The notes beneath the pieces are model-generated. The model saw only the letters and a program-made list of their open reading frames with translations. It searched no databases and had not been told where the DNA came from. This document shows, one piece after another, positions 4,949 to 12,723 of a stretch of DNA of 27,346 nt. The DNA lies in the NCBI GenBank assembly GCA_029264225.1, contig JARICB010000295.1, positions 1 through 27,346 on the forward strand, in the 5' to 3' direction. Both the position numbers and the translations under genes were made by a program. Numbering within the stretch: the first letter of the stretch is position 1; each line of letters starts with the position of its first letter. This DNA comes from Nocardioides sp. (GTDB lineage: Bacteria > Actinomycetota > Actinomycetes > Propionibacteriales > Nocardioidaceae).

Positions 4949-6547
4949 ATGCCCCCATTGCTCCGAGAGCTCCTCGCGGTCCTCGCTTCCCTGCAGTCCG
5001 CGGCGGTGGCGTTGCCCGCCCCCGAGGTGCCGGCCGCACCGCTGACCAGCGACGTCGCTGTCTCCTCCTCCAGCGTCGTTTTCACCGACGGCTTCGATAC
5101 GCCGTACGGCGAACGCTGGACCCACCTCGTCTCCTCCACGCCCGAGAGCGTCACCCAGACCACGCTCGAGGACCGCACCGTCGTGGAACTGCGGCCCGAG
5201 GCCCACCTGGAATACACCTCCCCGGTCCCCTACGAGCCGGGCACCACCTACCGCGTCAGCGCCACTCTCAAGATGCCGCGCGAGACCGGCGTGCACCCGG
5301 CGTTCTGGCTGCGCACCAACGACCTCCAGCGGGCCGGCGAGATGGACGTGGTCGAGAGTTGGGGAGAGCAGAAGGGCTGCGGCCGGGTGCAGGTCGCCTA
5401 CTACTGGCGCTACTCCCCCCCGATCGGCGACGTGGAGTGCGCGGGTGATCGCTACCCCCAGGACATGGACGCCTGGCACACCTATGCCGTGGAGTTCACC
5501 TACCAGGCCCCGGGGCAGGACCCGGCCGCCGAGACCGAGACGCCTACCCGATTCTTCGTTGACGGCGTCGAGACCTGGTCGACACCGCACGCGCCCGTCG
5601 CGGCTGAGAGGCTGCGCCTGCAGAACAAGCGGAACTGCCCCGACGAGGAACAGCCGACCTGCGGACAGACCTCGACGACCCCCTCGATGTACGTCGATGG
5701 CGTCAGCGTCGAGGTCATCGGCCGGGCACCATCGGGAGCACCGGCCGACCTGAGCGCGATCCGCGAGACCGAGACGGGAGTCGAAGCGCATGTGCTGAGC
5801 GCGGAATCCGGCTACTCCGTCTATGCCAATCTGACCCCACTGCCACTCACGGGACGGGGGTGGCGATACACCGGCGGCGACTTCGACGGCGACCGCGTCA
5901 ACGACATCTATGCGGTGCGGATGGCCGGTCGAAAGACCGCCCAAGTGCAGGTGCTGGACGGCGCCGACCTGCTGCACTCCTCCCTCAACCACTCCACGAT
6001 CGTCGAACGTCGAGGCGGCTTGGGCCGGACGAAGTTCCTGACCGGCGACGTCGACGGCGACGGCCTTGACGACCTCTATCTGATCTCCAACACCCCCAAG
6101 GGCCAGACCCACCTGAGCGTGCTCGACGCCGCCACCGGCTTCCAGACCAGGCTCCTCGACGTCGATCTTCCCCTCCCGAAACTGCCTCGTGACCGCTGGC
6201 GCGTGACCACCGGCGACTACGACTTCGACGGCCGTGACGACCTCTACCTGGTGGATACGCAAGCCGGCGAGCACACGGCGGTGCACATCCTGAACGCAGC
6301 CACCGACTTTGCGACCTACCTCGCACAGACCGCCACGGCATCGGCCCCAATGGACGAGTCATGGTCGGTTACGACGACCGACGACAACGCCGACGGCCGC
6401 GATGACCTGGTGCTCGTGGACGGGGACGCTGCGGGCGCCACCGAGACGCACACGCTGGACGCAGCGAGCGGCTTCACGACATACACCCGCGAACTGCGCA
6501 CGGTCCTGGGCGCGACGACCGACGGCTCGTGGACCATCACGAACTGA
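4949..6547 (+). CDS. Secreted GH16-like glycoside hydrolase with C-terminal VCBS/FG-GAP-like repeats
   Basis: The protein has 532 residues from the ATG at 4949, which has GAGGA 3 bases upstream; the frame also has an ATG at 4865 that adds a non-similar extension. A hydrophobic N-terminus (about 8-27, AVLASLQSAAVAL) looks like a weak signal peptide. Residues about 45-275 resemble the jelly-roll of GH16: FWLRTNDL precedes EMDVVE (Glu131, Asp133, Glu136), the ExDxxE catalytic motif, and WHTYAVEFT and FFVDGVETW follow. About 309-525 carry four Asp-rich repeats (DFDGDRVNDIY, DVDGDGLDDLY, DYDFDGRDDLY, DDNADGRDDLV) of the calcium-binding FG-GAP/VCBS kind. It probably cleaves a beta-glucan or galactan outside the cell; substrate is not predictable. 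It is divergent from ychF and stands alone. Confidence 0.8.
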   Translation: MPPLLRELLAVLASLQSAAVALPAPEVPAAPLTSDVAVSSSSVVFTDGFDTPYGERWTHLVSSTPESVTQTTLEDRTVVELRPEAHLEYTSPVPYEPGTTYRVSATLKMPRETGVHPAFWLRTNDLQRAGEMDVVESWGEQKGCGRVQVAYYWRYSPPIGDVECAGDRYPQDMDAWHTYAVEFTYQAPGQDPAAETETPTRFFVDGVETWSTPHAPVAAERLRLQNKRNCPDEEQPTCGQTSTTPSMYVDGVSVEVIGRAPSGAPADLSAIRETETGVEAHVLSAESGYSVYANLTPLPLTGRGWRYTGGDFDGDRVNDIYAVRMAGRKTAQVQVLDGADLLHSSLNHSTIVERRGGLGRTKFLTGDVDGDGLDDLYLISNTPKGQTHLSVLDAATGFQTRLLDVDLPLPKLPRDRWRVTTGDYDFDGRDDLYLVDTQAGEHTAVHILNAATDFATYLAQTATASAPMDESWSVTTTDDNADGRDDLVLVDGDAAGATETHTLDAASGFTTYTRELRTVLGATTDGSWTITN

Positions 6548-6560
6548 CTCTCTGCCCCCG

Positions 6561-6566
6561 TACGCT
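6561..6566 (+). promoter_or_regulatory. -10 box for PH-domain gene pair (leaderless type)
   Basis: TACGCT is followed by exactly 6 bases and the ATG at 6573, with no Shine-Dalgarno between. It lies just after the stop of the GH16-like gene and suggests a separate leaderless transcript. Confidence 0.5.
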
Positions 6567-6572
6567 CTGCCC

Positions 6573-7079
6573 ATGAGTCAGCTCACCGCCCCCGTCGGCC
6601 TGCGCGAGCCCGCGCACCAGGTCTCCCCCCGCGCCATCACCTACTGGCGCGCCGGGGCCCTGGCCGGAAGTCTGGTCGTGTGGATCGCGGCCATCGCGAT
6701 CTACGTCTTCGCCCTCGTTGAACGTCCTTGGTGGACCACAGCGATCCTGGTCGTGGTGTTGCTCGAGCCGCTGGTGCACCTCTTCGTGATGCCGCCCCTG
6801 AGGTTTCGCATCCACCGCTGGGAGATCACCGACACGGCCATCCACACCCGCTCGGGCTGGCTCTCGATCGACACCCGGATCGCCCCGCTGAGCCGCGTGC
6901 AGACCGTGGACACCACCCAGGGGGCCATCATGCGGCTCTTCAACCTGGCGTCGCTGACCGTCACCACGGCGTCGGCCGCCGGCCCCATCTCGATCGACTG
7001 TCTCGACCAGGACGTCGCCCGCCGCCTCGTGCACGAACTCACCGAGATCACCGGTGCCAGCGAAGGCGACGCCACGTGA
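6573..7079 (+). CDS. PH domain-containing membrane protein, YdbS-like
   Basis: The protein has 168 residues: a short N-terminal tail, two transmembrane helices (about 27-48 and 51-72), then one bacterial PH domain (bPH2, formerly DUF304) from about 78 to 150. The family signature is visible as FRIHRWEITDTAIHTRSGWLS and RIAPLSRVQTVDTTQG, followed by the small-residue stretch SLTVTTASAAGPI. It ends in a GTGA overlap with a larger three-domain relative, the YdbS-YdbT arrangement seen in Firmicutes and Actinobacteria. Members sit in the cytoplasmic membrane; B. subtilis YdbST has been linked to resistance to antimicrobial peptides (from memory). The exact role here is unknown. Confidence 0.85.
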   Translation: MSQLTAPVGLREPAHQVSPRAITYWRAGALAGSLVVWIAAIAIYVFALVERPWWTTAILVVVLLEPLVHLFVMPPLRFRIHRWEITDTAIHTRSGWLSIDTRIAPLSRVQTVDTTQGAIMRLFNLASLTVTTASAAGPISIDCLDQDVARRLVHELTEITGASEGDAT

Positions 7080-8620
7080 CGATGGACCCGAGTCCGATCG
7101 ACGAAAGCCCGGTCGACGCCAGCCCGATCGACGCCCGCCCGTGGCAGCGGCTCGACCCGCGCAACCTGATGCTCGACCCGGTCAAGGTGGTCGGTCAGTT
7201 CGCCGTGCCCGCCGTGATCGCCATGATCGGCCTGCGTCAGGGCGGCGGCGGCATGCCCTGGTGGGCGCTGCCGTTCGTGCTGCTCGGGGCCGTCGCCTTC
7301 GGCGCCCTCCCCTGGCTCACCACCTTCTACCGGGCCACCGACACCCAACTCCAAGTGCGCTCCGGCTGGCTGAACAAGAAGCTCAAGACCGCCCCACTCG
7401 ACCGGGTCCGCAGCGTCGACCTCGAGGCGTCGCTCCTGCACCGGGTGCTCGGGCTGACCAAGGTGCAGATCGGCACCGGCGTGGACGACGACCGGATCGT
7501 GCTCGACTCGCTCTCGCGTGATTCGGCTGCCGCCCTGCGCGCCTTCCTGCTCGCCCGACGTACGACGGCCCCGGCGAACCAGCCGAGCGACTCGAGCAAG
7601 CCAGCGGACTCGCCCGTCTCGGCACCACCCACGAAGGCGCCTGCGGCAGAGGTGCTCGCCACCATCAACTGGGACTGGTTGCGGTTCGCGCCCTTCAGTT
7701 TGAGCCGACTGGTGCTTCTCGCGGGCGCGATCGGCCTGCTTGCCCAGTTCGGCGACGATCTTCCGATCACCAACACCGCCTCCAGCACGTGGAACTGGGT
7801 GCAGCAGTTCGCCCTCTGGCTCGTGATCGGCGCTCTCGTGATCAGCTGTCTGATCGGCTGGATCCTGGTGTCGGTGACCGGCTACGTCGTCCAGTGGTGG
7901 AACATGCGCCTGACCCGTGGCAGCGGCTCACTTCATCTGACGGCCGGCCTGTTCACGACCCGCTCCATCAGCGTCGAGGAACAGCGAGTGCGCGGCGTGC
8001 AACTGAGCGAGCCGTTGCTGCTGCGGGCCGTCCGTGGCGCCGAGCTGCACACGTTGGCGACCGGCGTCGGCGATGGCGGCGTGACCCAGATCCTGCCGCC
8101 GTGCCCGCGCGGGGTTGCGCAGGCCGTCGGCGAGAAGATCCTGCTCCGACCCGGCAATCTGAGCGTTGCGCTGACATCGCACGGTCGGGCGGCCCACCGA
8201 CGCAGCTACATCCGTTGGGTGCGCCTCGCGCTGGCGTTCAGTGCGTTGTGCGTCATCCCGATCGTGTACTTCGACCTCTTGCCCTTGTGGCTGACGCTCG
8301 TCGCAGGGGTCGGGGTCGTGCTGGCGGGCTGCGGGGTGGCGGAGTCGGCCTACCGACACCTGGGTCATGCCAGAACGACCGACCACCTGGTCGTAGGCAG
8401 CGGCGCGCTCAGCCGGGTGCGCACCGTGCTCGAGGTCGAGGGCATCATCGGCTGGGTGCTGAGCCAGACCTGGTTCCAGCGTCGGGTCGGGCTCGCCCAC
8501 CTGATCGCCACCACTGCCGCTGGCTCCGAGCGGGTCGTCGCCCGCGACATCCCCATCGATCTGGCCATCGAACTGGCCGACGCCGCGACGCCGGGCGTGC
8601 TGACCGCGTTCCTCGCCTGA
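7076..8620 (+). CDS. PH domain-containing membrane protein with repeated bPH2 domains, YdbT-like
   Basis: The protein has 514 residues from the GTG at 7076, which overlaps the previous stop; an in-frame ATG at 7082 is the alternative. Near the N-terminus a small SPID/SPVD/SPID repeat occurs. Membrane helix pairs lie at about 38-80, 212-270 and 380-430. Each pair is followed by a bPH2 domain: QVRSGWLNKKLKTAPLDRVRSVDL at about 95-115, HLTAGLFTTRSISVEEQRVRGVQL near 290-315, and a diverged third copy near 435-500. A Pro/Ala/Ser-rich linker (about 165-195) separates the first and second units. The two PH-domain genes form an operon and their products probably act together in the membrane. Function is not established. 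Confidence 0.85.
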   Translation: MTMDPSPIDESPVDASPIDARPWQRLDPRNLMLDPVKVVGQFAVPAVIAMIGLRQGGGGMPWWALPFVLLGAVAFGALPWLTTFYRATDTQLQVRSGWLNKKLKTAPLDRVRSVDLEASLLHRVLGLTKVQIGTGVDDDRIVLDSLSRDSAAALRAFLLARRTTAPANQPSDSSKPADSPVSAPPTKAPAAEVLATINWDWLRFAPFSLSRLVLLAGAIGLLAQFGDDLPITNTASSTWNWVQQFALWLVIGALVISCLIGWILVSVTGYVVQWWNMRLTRGSGSLHLTAGLFTTRSISVEEQRVRGVQLSEPLLLRAVRGAELHTLATGVGDGGVTQILPPCPRGVAQAVGEKILLRPGNLSVALTSHGRAAHRRSYIRWVRLALAFSALCVIPIVYFDLLPLWLTLVAGVGVVLAGCGVAESAYRHLGHARTTDHLVVGSGALSRVRTVLEVEGIIGWVLSQTWFQRRVGLAHLIATTAAGSERVVARDIPIDLAIELADAATPGVLTAFLA

Positions 8621-8632
8621 GAGGGTGACCCC

Positions 8633-9412
8633 GTGCGAATCGCAACCTGGAACGTCAACTCCCTCCGCTCCCGTATCGACCGCGTCGAGGCCTTCCTGCA
8701 ACGCCACGAGGTCGACGTGCTCGCCCTCCAGGAAACCAAGGCCCGCGAGGACCAGCTACCGCTGATGGGTCTGCAGGCGCTGGGCTACGAGGTGGCGGTC
8801 GCCGGCGTCAACCAGTGGAACGGCGTCGCCCTGATCTCCCGGGTCGGCCTCGAGGACGTCACGGTCGGCTTCGAGGCCATGCCCGGGTACGGCGATCCGA
8901 TGGCGGCGGAGGCGCGGGCCATCGGCGGCCTCTGCGGTGGCGTCCGCATCTGGTCGCTCTACGTACCGAACGGCCGCAAGCCCGACGATCCGCACTACGT
9001 CTACAAGCTCGACTGGTTGGCCCGCCTGCGCGAGGCTGCGGGCGAGTGGCTGGACGGTGACACCGCGCTGGTCGGTGACTGGAATGTGGCCCCTACCGAC
9101 GACGACGTCTTCGACCCGGCCCAGTTCCGCACCTCCACCCACGTCACACCGCCCGAGCGGGCGGCCTTCCAAGGTTTCCTCGACGACGGTTACGCCGAAG
9201 TGACCCGCCAACACGCCCCCGGGTACACGTACTGGGACTACTACCGCCAGCGTTTCGAGCGCGACCGGGGTCTCAAGATCGACTTCGTGCTCGGCTCTCC
9301 GAGCCTGGCCGCACGCGTAAGCGGCGCCTTCATCGACCGTGACGAGCGCGACCCCGCCCAGGGCACCGGCTCGCCGTCGGATCACGCTCCGGTGATCGTC
9401 GACCTCGACTGA
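8633..9412 (+). CDS. xth: Exodeoxyribonuclease III (AP endonuclease family)
   Basis: The protein has 259 residues, the usual size for ExoIII/XthA. The endonuclease/exonuclease/phosphatase fold shows its motifs in order: MRIATWNVNSLRSR (Asn7), LALQETKA (metal-binding Glu34), SLYVPNGRK, GDWNVAPTDDDV near residue 145 with catalytic Asp and Asn, KIDFVLGS, and SDHAPV near the end with the general-base His. It removes nucleotides 3' to 5' from duplex DNA and incises at abasic sites in base-excision repair, in the cytoplasm. It starts with GTG 13 bases after the YdbT-like gene, with GAGGGTG upstream, so it may be read through from that operon. Confidence 0.95.
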   Translation: MRIATWNVNSLRSRIDRVEAFLQRHEVDVLALQETKAREDQLPLMGLQALGYEVAVAGVNQWNGVALISRVGLEDVTVGFEAMPGYGDPMAAEARAIGGLCGGVRIWSLYVPNGRKPDDPHYVYKLDWLARLREAAGEWLDGDTALVGDWNVAPTDDDVFDPAQFRTSTHVTPPERAAFQGFLDDGYAEVTRQHAPGYTYWDYYRQRFERDRGLKIDFVLGSPSLAARVSGAFIDRDERDPAQGTGSPSDHAPVIVDLD

Positions 9413-9477
9413 GGCACCCGCTCCGCAACCGGCGCCTCCGGCCGGCCGATGTCGGTGGCTCCTGCCACAGTGCAGGC

Positions 9478-10545
9478 ATGGAGATGCTGATGACCCTGGT
9501 GATGCTGACGGTGGGCCTGGCCCTCGGCTTCGGGCTGGGCTGGTTCGCCTCGCGGGCCCGCCCCCGCGACGAGGGCGTAGTGGTCGCGCTCGAGCAGCGT
9601 AGTCAGGAGCAGGCGGTGGTGCGCGAAGGCCTGGACCGACTCCAGGATCAGCTTCGCGACCTCGACCACGAGCGGGCCACCTGGCAGGGACAGTTCAGCC
9701 AGCAGGTCGCCGACATGCGGCTGACCACGGAGTCGCTGCGCCGGGAGACCTCCTCGCTGGCATCCGCACTACGCAAGCCACAGGTCCGCGGTCGTTGGGG
9801 CGAGCTCCACCTGCGGCGATCGGTGGAGCTGGCGGGCCTCGTGGCCCGCTGTGACTTCACCGAGCAGGCTCAGCTGGCCGACGGGGTGCTGCGCCCCGAC
9901 GTGGTCGTCCACCTGGCCGGCGGCAAGTCGGTGGTGGTCGACGCCAAGGTGCCCCTCGACGCCTTCCTCGACGCCGCCAGCAGCGAGGATGACGACGAAC
10001 GCGAGGCCCACCTCCTGCGGCATGTGCACCAGCTGCGCACCCACGTCGACCAGCTCGCGGGCAAGGCCTACTGGCGAGCACTCGAGGAGACGCCGGAGTT
10101 CGTGGTGATGTTCGTGCCGGCCGAGGCGTTCCTTTCCGCCGCCCTCGACACCCAGTCCGACCTCCTCGACTACGCCGCGAGCAAGCACGTCATCCTCGCC
10201 ACCCCGACGACCCTGATCGCGCTGCTGCGCACGGTCGCCCACGGGTGGTCGCACGAGACGCTCGCCTCACAGGCCGCCGAGGTACGACGCCTCGGCACCG
10301 AGCTCCACCAGCGGCTCGGCTCACTCGGCGGACACCTCGACAAGGTCGGCCGGTCCCTGGGTGCCGCTGTGAGCGCCTACAACTCGGCCGTCGGCTCCAT
10401 CGAGGGCCGGGTGCTGGTCACCGCGCGCCGGTTCAGCGAGCTGGGGGTCACCCACGACGACCTCGCCGCGCCCCGGCAGGTCGAGGAAGGGCCCCGCAGT
10501 TTGAGTGCACCCGAGTTCGAATCGGATCTGCTACGCGGTGCCTGA
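9478..10545 (+). CDS. rmuC: DNA recombination protein RmuC
   Basis: The protein has 355 residues; actinobacterial RmuC is shorter than the E. coli form. An N-terminal hydrophobic helix (about 3-22) is followed by a coiled-coil region (about 40-95, rich in Gln, Arg and Leu heptads). The RmuC domain starts with VRGRWGELHLRR near 101 and contains RPDVVVHLAGGKSVVVDAKVPLDAF, LAGKAYWRALEETPEFVVMFVPAEAF and HVILATPTTLIALLRTV, all highly typical. The domain belongs to the PD-(D/E)XK nuclease fold; the VVVDAK stretch holds the core Asp and Lys. It limits DNA inversion or recombination between short inverted repeats. CACAGT lies 6 bases before the ATG, so it may have its own leaderless promoter. Confidence 0.95.
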   Translation: MEMLMTLVMLTVGLALGFGLGWFASRARPRDEGVVVALEQRSQEQAVVREGLDRLQDQLRDLDHERATWQGQFSQQVADMRLTTESLRRETSSLASALRKPQVRGRWGELHLRRSVELAGLVARCDFTEQAQLADGVLRPDVVVHLAGGKSVVVDAKVPLDAFLDAASSEDDDEREAHLLRHVHQLRTHVDQLAGKAYWRALEETPEFVVMFVPAEAFLSAALDTQSDLLDYAASKHVILATPTTLIALLRTVAHGWSHETLASQAAEVRRLGTELHQRLGSLGGHLDKVGRSLGAAVSAYNSAVGSIEGRVLVTARRFSELGVTHDDLAAPRQVEEGPRSLSAPEFESDLLRGA

Positions 10546-10613
10546 GCGCTGACGGCACCCGCTCGAGGAGGCGGCGTCCGGCGCGGCACCCGGCCTCCGT
10601 CGGTGCGCGGTCC

Positions 10614-10619
10614 TACGGT
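10614..10619 (+). promoter_or_regulatory. -10 box of the DUF6542 gene (leaderless type)
   Basis: TACGGT is followed by 7 bases and the GTG start at 10627. AAGG also lies in that 7-base gap, so a leadered transcript cannot be excluded. Confidence 0.45.
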
Positions 10620-10626
10620 AAGGCTT

Positions 10627-11028
10627 GTGAGTCACACCGGATCAGTGTGGACCGAAGGCATCGAGCCCGGCCGACAGGCCGTCGCGCTCGGGCTCGCCGC
10701 CACGCTCACTGTCGTGGCCATCGACGTGTCCCTGGTCGGCGAGCTGAGTTTCTTCTTCGACCTCTGCTTCATCGTGCTCTGCCTCGGGCTGGCACTGATC
10801 GTGCGCGCGCACGACTTCTTCACCGTAGGGGTGCTGCCACCCTTGATGATGCTCACTGTCGTTGCGCTGCTCGGAGCCGTCGCGCCGCACACCGTCGCCA
10901 CCAGGGGCGACAGTTTCGTGCAGGCAACCGTCTCGGGTCTCGCCCACCACAGTGGCGCCCTGGTCGCCGGCTATGCCCTGTGCCTGGTCACGCTGGCCGT
11001 GCGTCAACGCGCCACGCAAGACACCTGA
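10627..11028 (+). CDS. DUF6542-like membrane protein
   Basis: The protein has 133 residues with about four transmembrane helices, at about 18-36, 40-60, 66-88 and 108-127. The N-terminal part (GRQAVALGLAATLTVVAIDVSL) and the central FFDLCFIVLCLGLALIVRAHDFFTVGVLPPLMML match what I recall of the DUF6542 domain, whose members sit beside ychF and ispH in Actinobacteria (Rv1111c in M. tuberculosis). The GTG start at 10627 is preferred over an ATG 24 bases upstream because a TACGGT box lies just before it. It is convergent with the YciO-like gene. Function is unknown; it is an integral membrane protein. Confidence 0.75.
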   Translation: MSHTGSVWTEGIEPGRQAVALGLAATLTVVAIDVSLVGELSFFFDLCFIVLCLGLALIVRAHDFFTVGVLPPLMMLTVVALLGAVAPHTVATRGDSFVQATVSGLAHHSGALVAGYALCLVTLAVRQRATQDT

Positions 11029-11035
11029 GCCCGGT

Positions 11036-11659
11036 TCAGACCTCGAACCGCTCCACGTCGCCTGCCCCGCGTCGCAGCACCTCGGGCTCGACGCCCGACC
11101 AGTCGATGACCGATGTCGGTTGAGCGGGTGTCTCCCCGGCCTCGATGACGATGTCGACGACGTGGTCGAGTTCTTCCTTGATCTCCCAGCCCTGGGTACG
11201 GGCCTCGTCCTCGCCGGGCAGGATCAGGGTGCTGGTCAGGATCGGCTCGCCCAACTCCTCCAGGATCGCGCTCACCAGGACGTGGGTAGGGATACGTACC
11301 CCGACAGTGCGCTTCTTCGGATGCATCAGCCGCTTCGGCACCTCGGCGGTGGCCGGCAGGATGAACGTGTAGGGCCCCGGCGTGGCGGCCTTGATCGCGC
11401 GGAACGCCGCGTTGTCCACGTGCACGAAGTGACCCAGTTGGGAGAAGTCACGGCACATCAGCGTGAAGTGGTGGCGCTCGTCGAGACCCCGGATGGCCAG
11501 GATGCGGTCGCGTCCGTCGCGGTTGCCCAACTGCACACCGAGCGCGTAGCCGGAGTCGGTCGGGTAGGCGATCAGGGCATCGTCGCGCAGCGCCTCGACG
11601 ACCTGTGCAATCAGGCGCGGCTGCGGGTTCTCCGGGTGGATGTCGAGGAAACGCGCCAT
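11036..11659 (-). CDS. YciO/Sua5-family threonylcarbamoyl-AMP synthase-like protein
   Basis: The protein has 207 residues, close to the YciO subfamily length. The YrdC-fold signatures are YPTDSGYALGVQL near residue 32, HHFTLMCRDFSQL near 63, PGPYTFILPAT near 95 and KKRTVGVRIPTH near 115. Sua5/YrdC enzymes make threonylcarbamoyl-AMP for the t6A modification of tRNA. YciO-type relatives have weaker or uncertain activity, so the role here is less sure. It follows ispH on the same strand with an 8-base gap and a GAGG before its ATG, so the two genes are probably co-transcribed from the leaderless ispH promoter. Confidence 0.85.
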   Translation of the reverse strand: MARFLDIHPENPQPRLIAQVVEALRDDALIAYPTDSGYALGVQLGNRDGRDRILAIRGLDERHHFTLMCRDFSQLGHFVHVDNAAFRAIKAATPGPYTFILPATAEVPKRLMHPKKRTVGVRIPTHVLVSAILEELGEPILTSTLILPGEDEARTQGWEIKEELDHVVDIVIEAGETPAQPTSVIDWSGVEPEVLRRGAGDVERFEV

Positions 11660-11667
11660 GACAAGCC

Positions 11668-12672
11668 TCAGGCCTGCTTGTTCTGGGCGGCCCGGATGTC
11701 GCGGCGCAACTCTGGTGGCAGCGCGAAGATCAGCGACTCCTCGGCCGAGTGCACGGCGCGAGCCCCGGGGTAGCCGCGCTCGGCCAGGAAGTTGAGCACA
11801 CCGTCGACCAGATCGTCAGGCACGGAGGCGCCCGACGTGACCGACACGTTGTTGACGCCCTCGAGCCACGACTCCTCGATCTCGGTGTGGTCGTCGACCA
11901 GGTAGGAGGCCTTGGCTCCGGCCTCCAGAGCAACCTCGACGAGTCGGACCGAGTTGGAGGAGTTGCGAGAGCCCACGACGATCACCAGGTCGGCCTCGGG
12001 CGAGATCTCCTTGACCGCGAGCTGGCGGTTCTGGGTGGCGTAGCAGATGTCGTCGCTGGGCGGGTCGAGGAGCAGCGGGAATCGTTTGCGGATGGCCGCC
12101 ACCGTCGTCAGAGTCTCATCGACCGAGAGCGTGGTCTGCGAGAGCCAGGCCACCTTGGCCGGGTCTCGCACCACGATGTTGGCGACGTCGTCGGGGCTCT
12201 GCACGAGCTGGATGTGCTCGGGCGCCTCACCGGCGGTGCCCTCGACCTCTTCGTGCCCTTCGTGACCGATCAGCAGGATGTCGTAGTCGTCGGAGGCGAA
12301 CCGCTTGGCCTCGTGGTGCACCTTGGTGACCAGCGGGCAGGTCGCGTCGATCGTCTTGAGCTCACGCTCGGCGGCCTGGGCATGCACAGCGGGCGACACA
12401 CCGTGCGCGGAGAACACCACTGTCGCGCCCTCGGGCACCTCGTCGAGCTCCTCGACGAAGATCGCACCGCGCGATTCCAGGTTGGCCACCACGTGCTTGT
12501 TGTGGACGATCTGCTTGCGCACGTAGACGGGCGCTCCGTAGAGGTCGAGCGCCTTCTCCACGGTGATGACCGCACGGTCGACGCCGGCGCAGTAGCCACG
12601 CGGTGCGGCCAGCAGCACCTCGCGCGCTGCTTGCGGATCGAGAACGGGCGGAAGGCCCAAATCGGAGGTCAT
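11668..12672 (-). CDS. ispH: 4-hydroxy-3-methylbut-2-enyl diphosphate reductase
   Basis: The protein has 334 residues, typical of actinobacterial IspH/LytB. The three cysteines that hold the 4Fe-4S cluster are visible: Cys28 in [13 protein letters not shown], Cys112 in [12 protein letters not shown] and Cys210 in [11 protein letters not shown]. Also present are [28 protein letters not shown] and [11 protein letters not shown], the conserved substrate-diphosphate contacts. It catalyses the last step of the MEP pathway, reducing HMBPP to IPP and DMAPP in the cytoplasm. It is divergent from xseA across a 51-base gap, and both genes show leaderless-type -10 boxes there. The ATG at 12672 has a TAGACT box 6 bases upstream and no Shine-Dalgarno. 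Confidence 0.97.
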   Translation of the reverse strand: MTSDLGLPPVLDPQAAREVLLAAPRGYCAGVDRAVITVEKALDLYGAPVYVRKQIVHNKHVVANLESRGAIFVEELDEVPEGATVVFSAHGVSPAVHAQAAERELKTIDATCPLVTKVHHEAKRFASDDYDILLIGHEGHEEVEGTAGEAPEHIQLVQSPDDVANIVVRDPAKVAWLSQTTLSVDETLTTVAAIRKRFPLLLDPPSDDICYATQNRQLAVKEISPEADLVIVVGSRNSSNSVRLVEVALEAGAKASYLVDDHTEIEESWLEGVNNVSVTSGASVPDDLVDGVLNFLAERGYPGARAVHSAEESLIFALPPELRRDIRAAQNKQA

Positions 12673-12678
12673 GACCCG

Positions 12679-12684
12679 AGTCTA
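12679..12684 (-). promoter_or_regulatory. -10 box of ispH (leaderless type)
   Basis: On the minus strand TAGACT is followed by 6 bases and the ATG of ispH, so transcription would start at the A of the start codon. Confidence 0.55.
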
Positions 12685-12710
12685 GGAGGTAGGCCGTCGG
12701 TGTCGTCGCC

Positions 12711-12716
12711 TACTCT
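12711..12716 (+). promoter_or_regulatory. -10 box of xseA (leaderless type)
   Basis: TACTCT is followed by 7 bases and the GTG start of xseA. It faces away from the ispH box 26 bases to its left, making a compact divergent leaderless pair. Confidence 0.5.
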
Positions 12717-12723
12717 CACCTGC

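Noticed and set aside
4994..5001. A further copy of CAGTCCGC (also at 1363-1370)
   Set aside because: The 4994 copy lies inside the GH16-like gene, so single copies of this 8-base word occur by chance; only the three copies at 1814-1906 are treated as possibly meaningful.
4805..6286. N-terminal extension of the ychF frame to 852 codons
   Set aside because: The extension is antisense to the GH16-like gene and has no YchF similarity; YchF itself is about 360 residues.
11749..12723. Extension of the xseA frame upstream
   Set aside because: Antisense to ispH; XseA similarity begins at the GTG at 12724.
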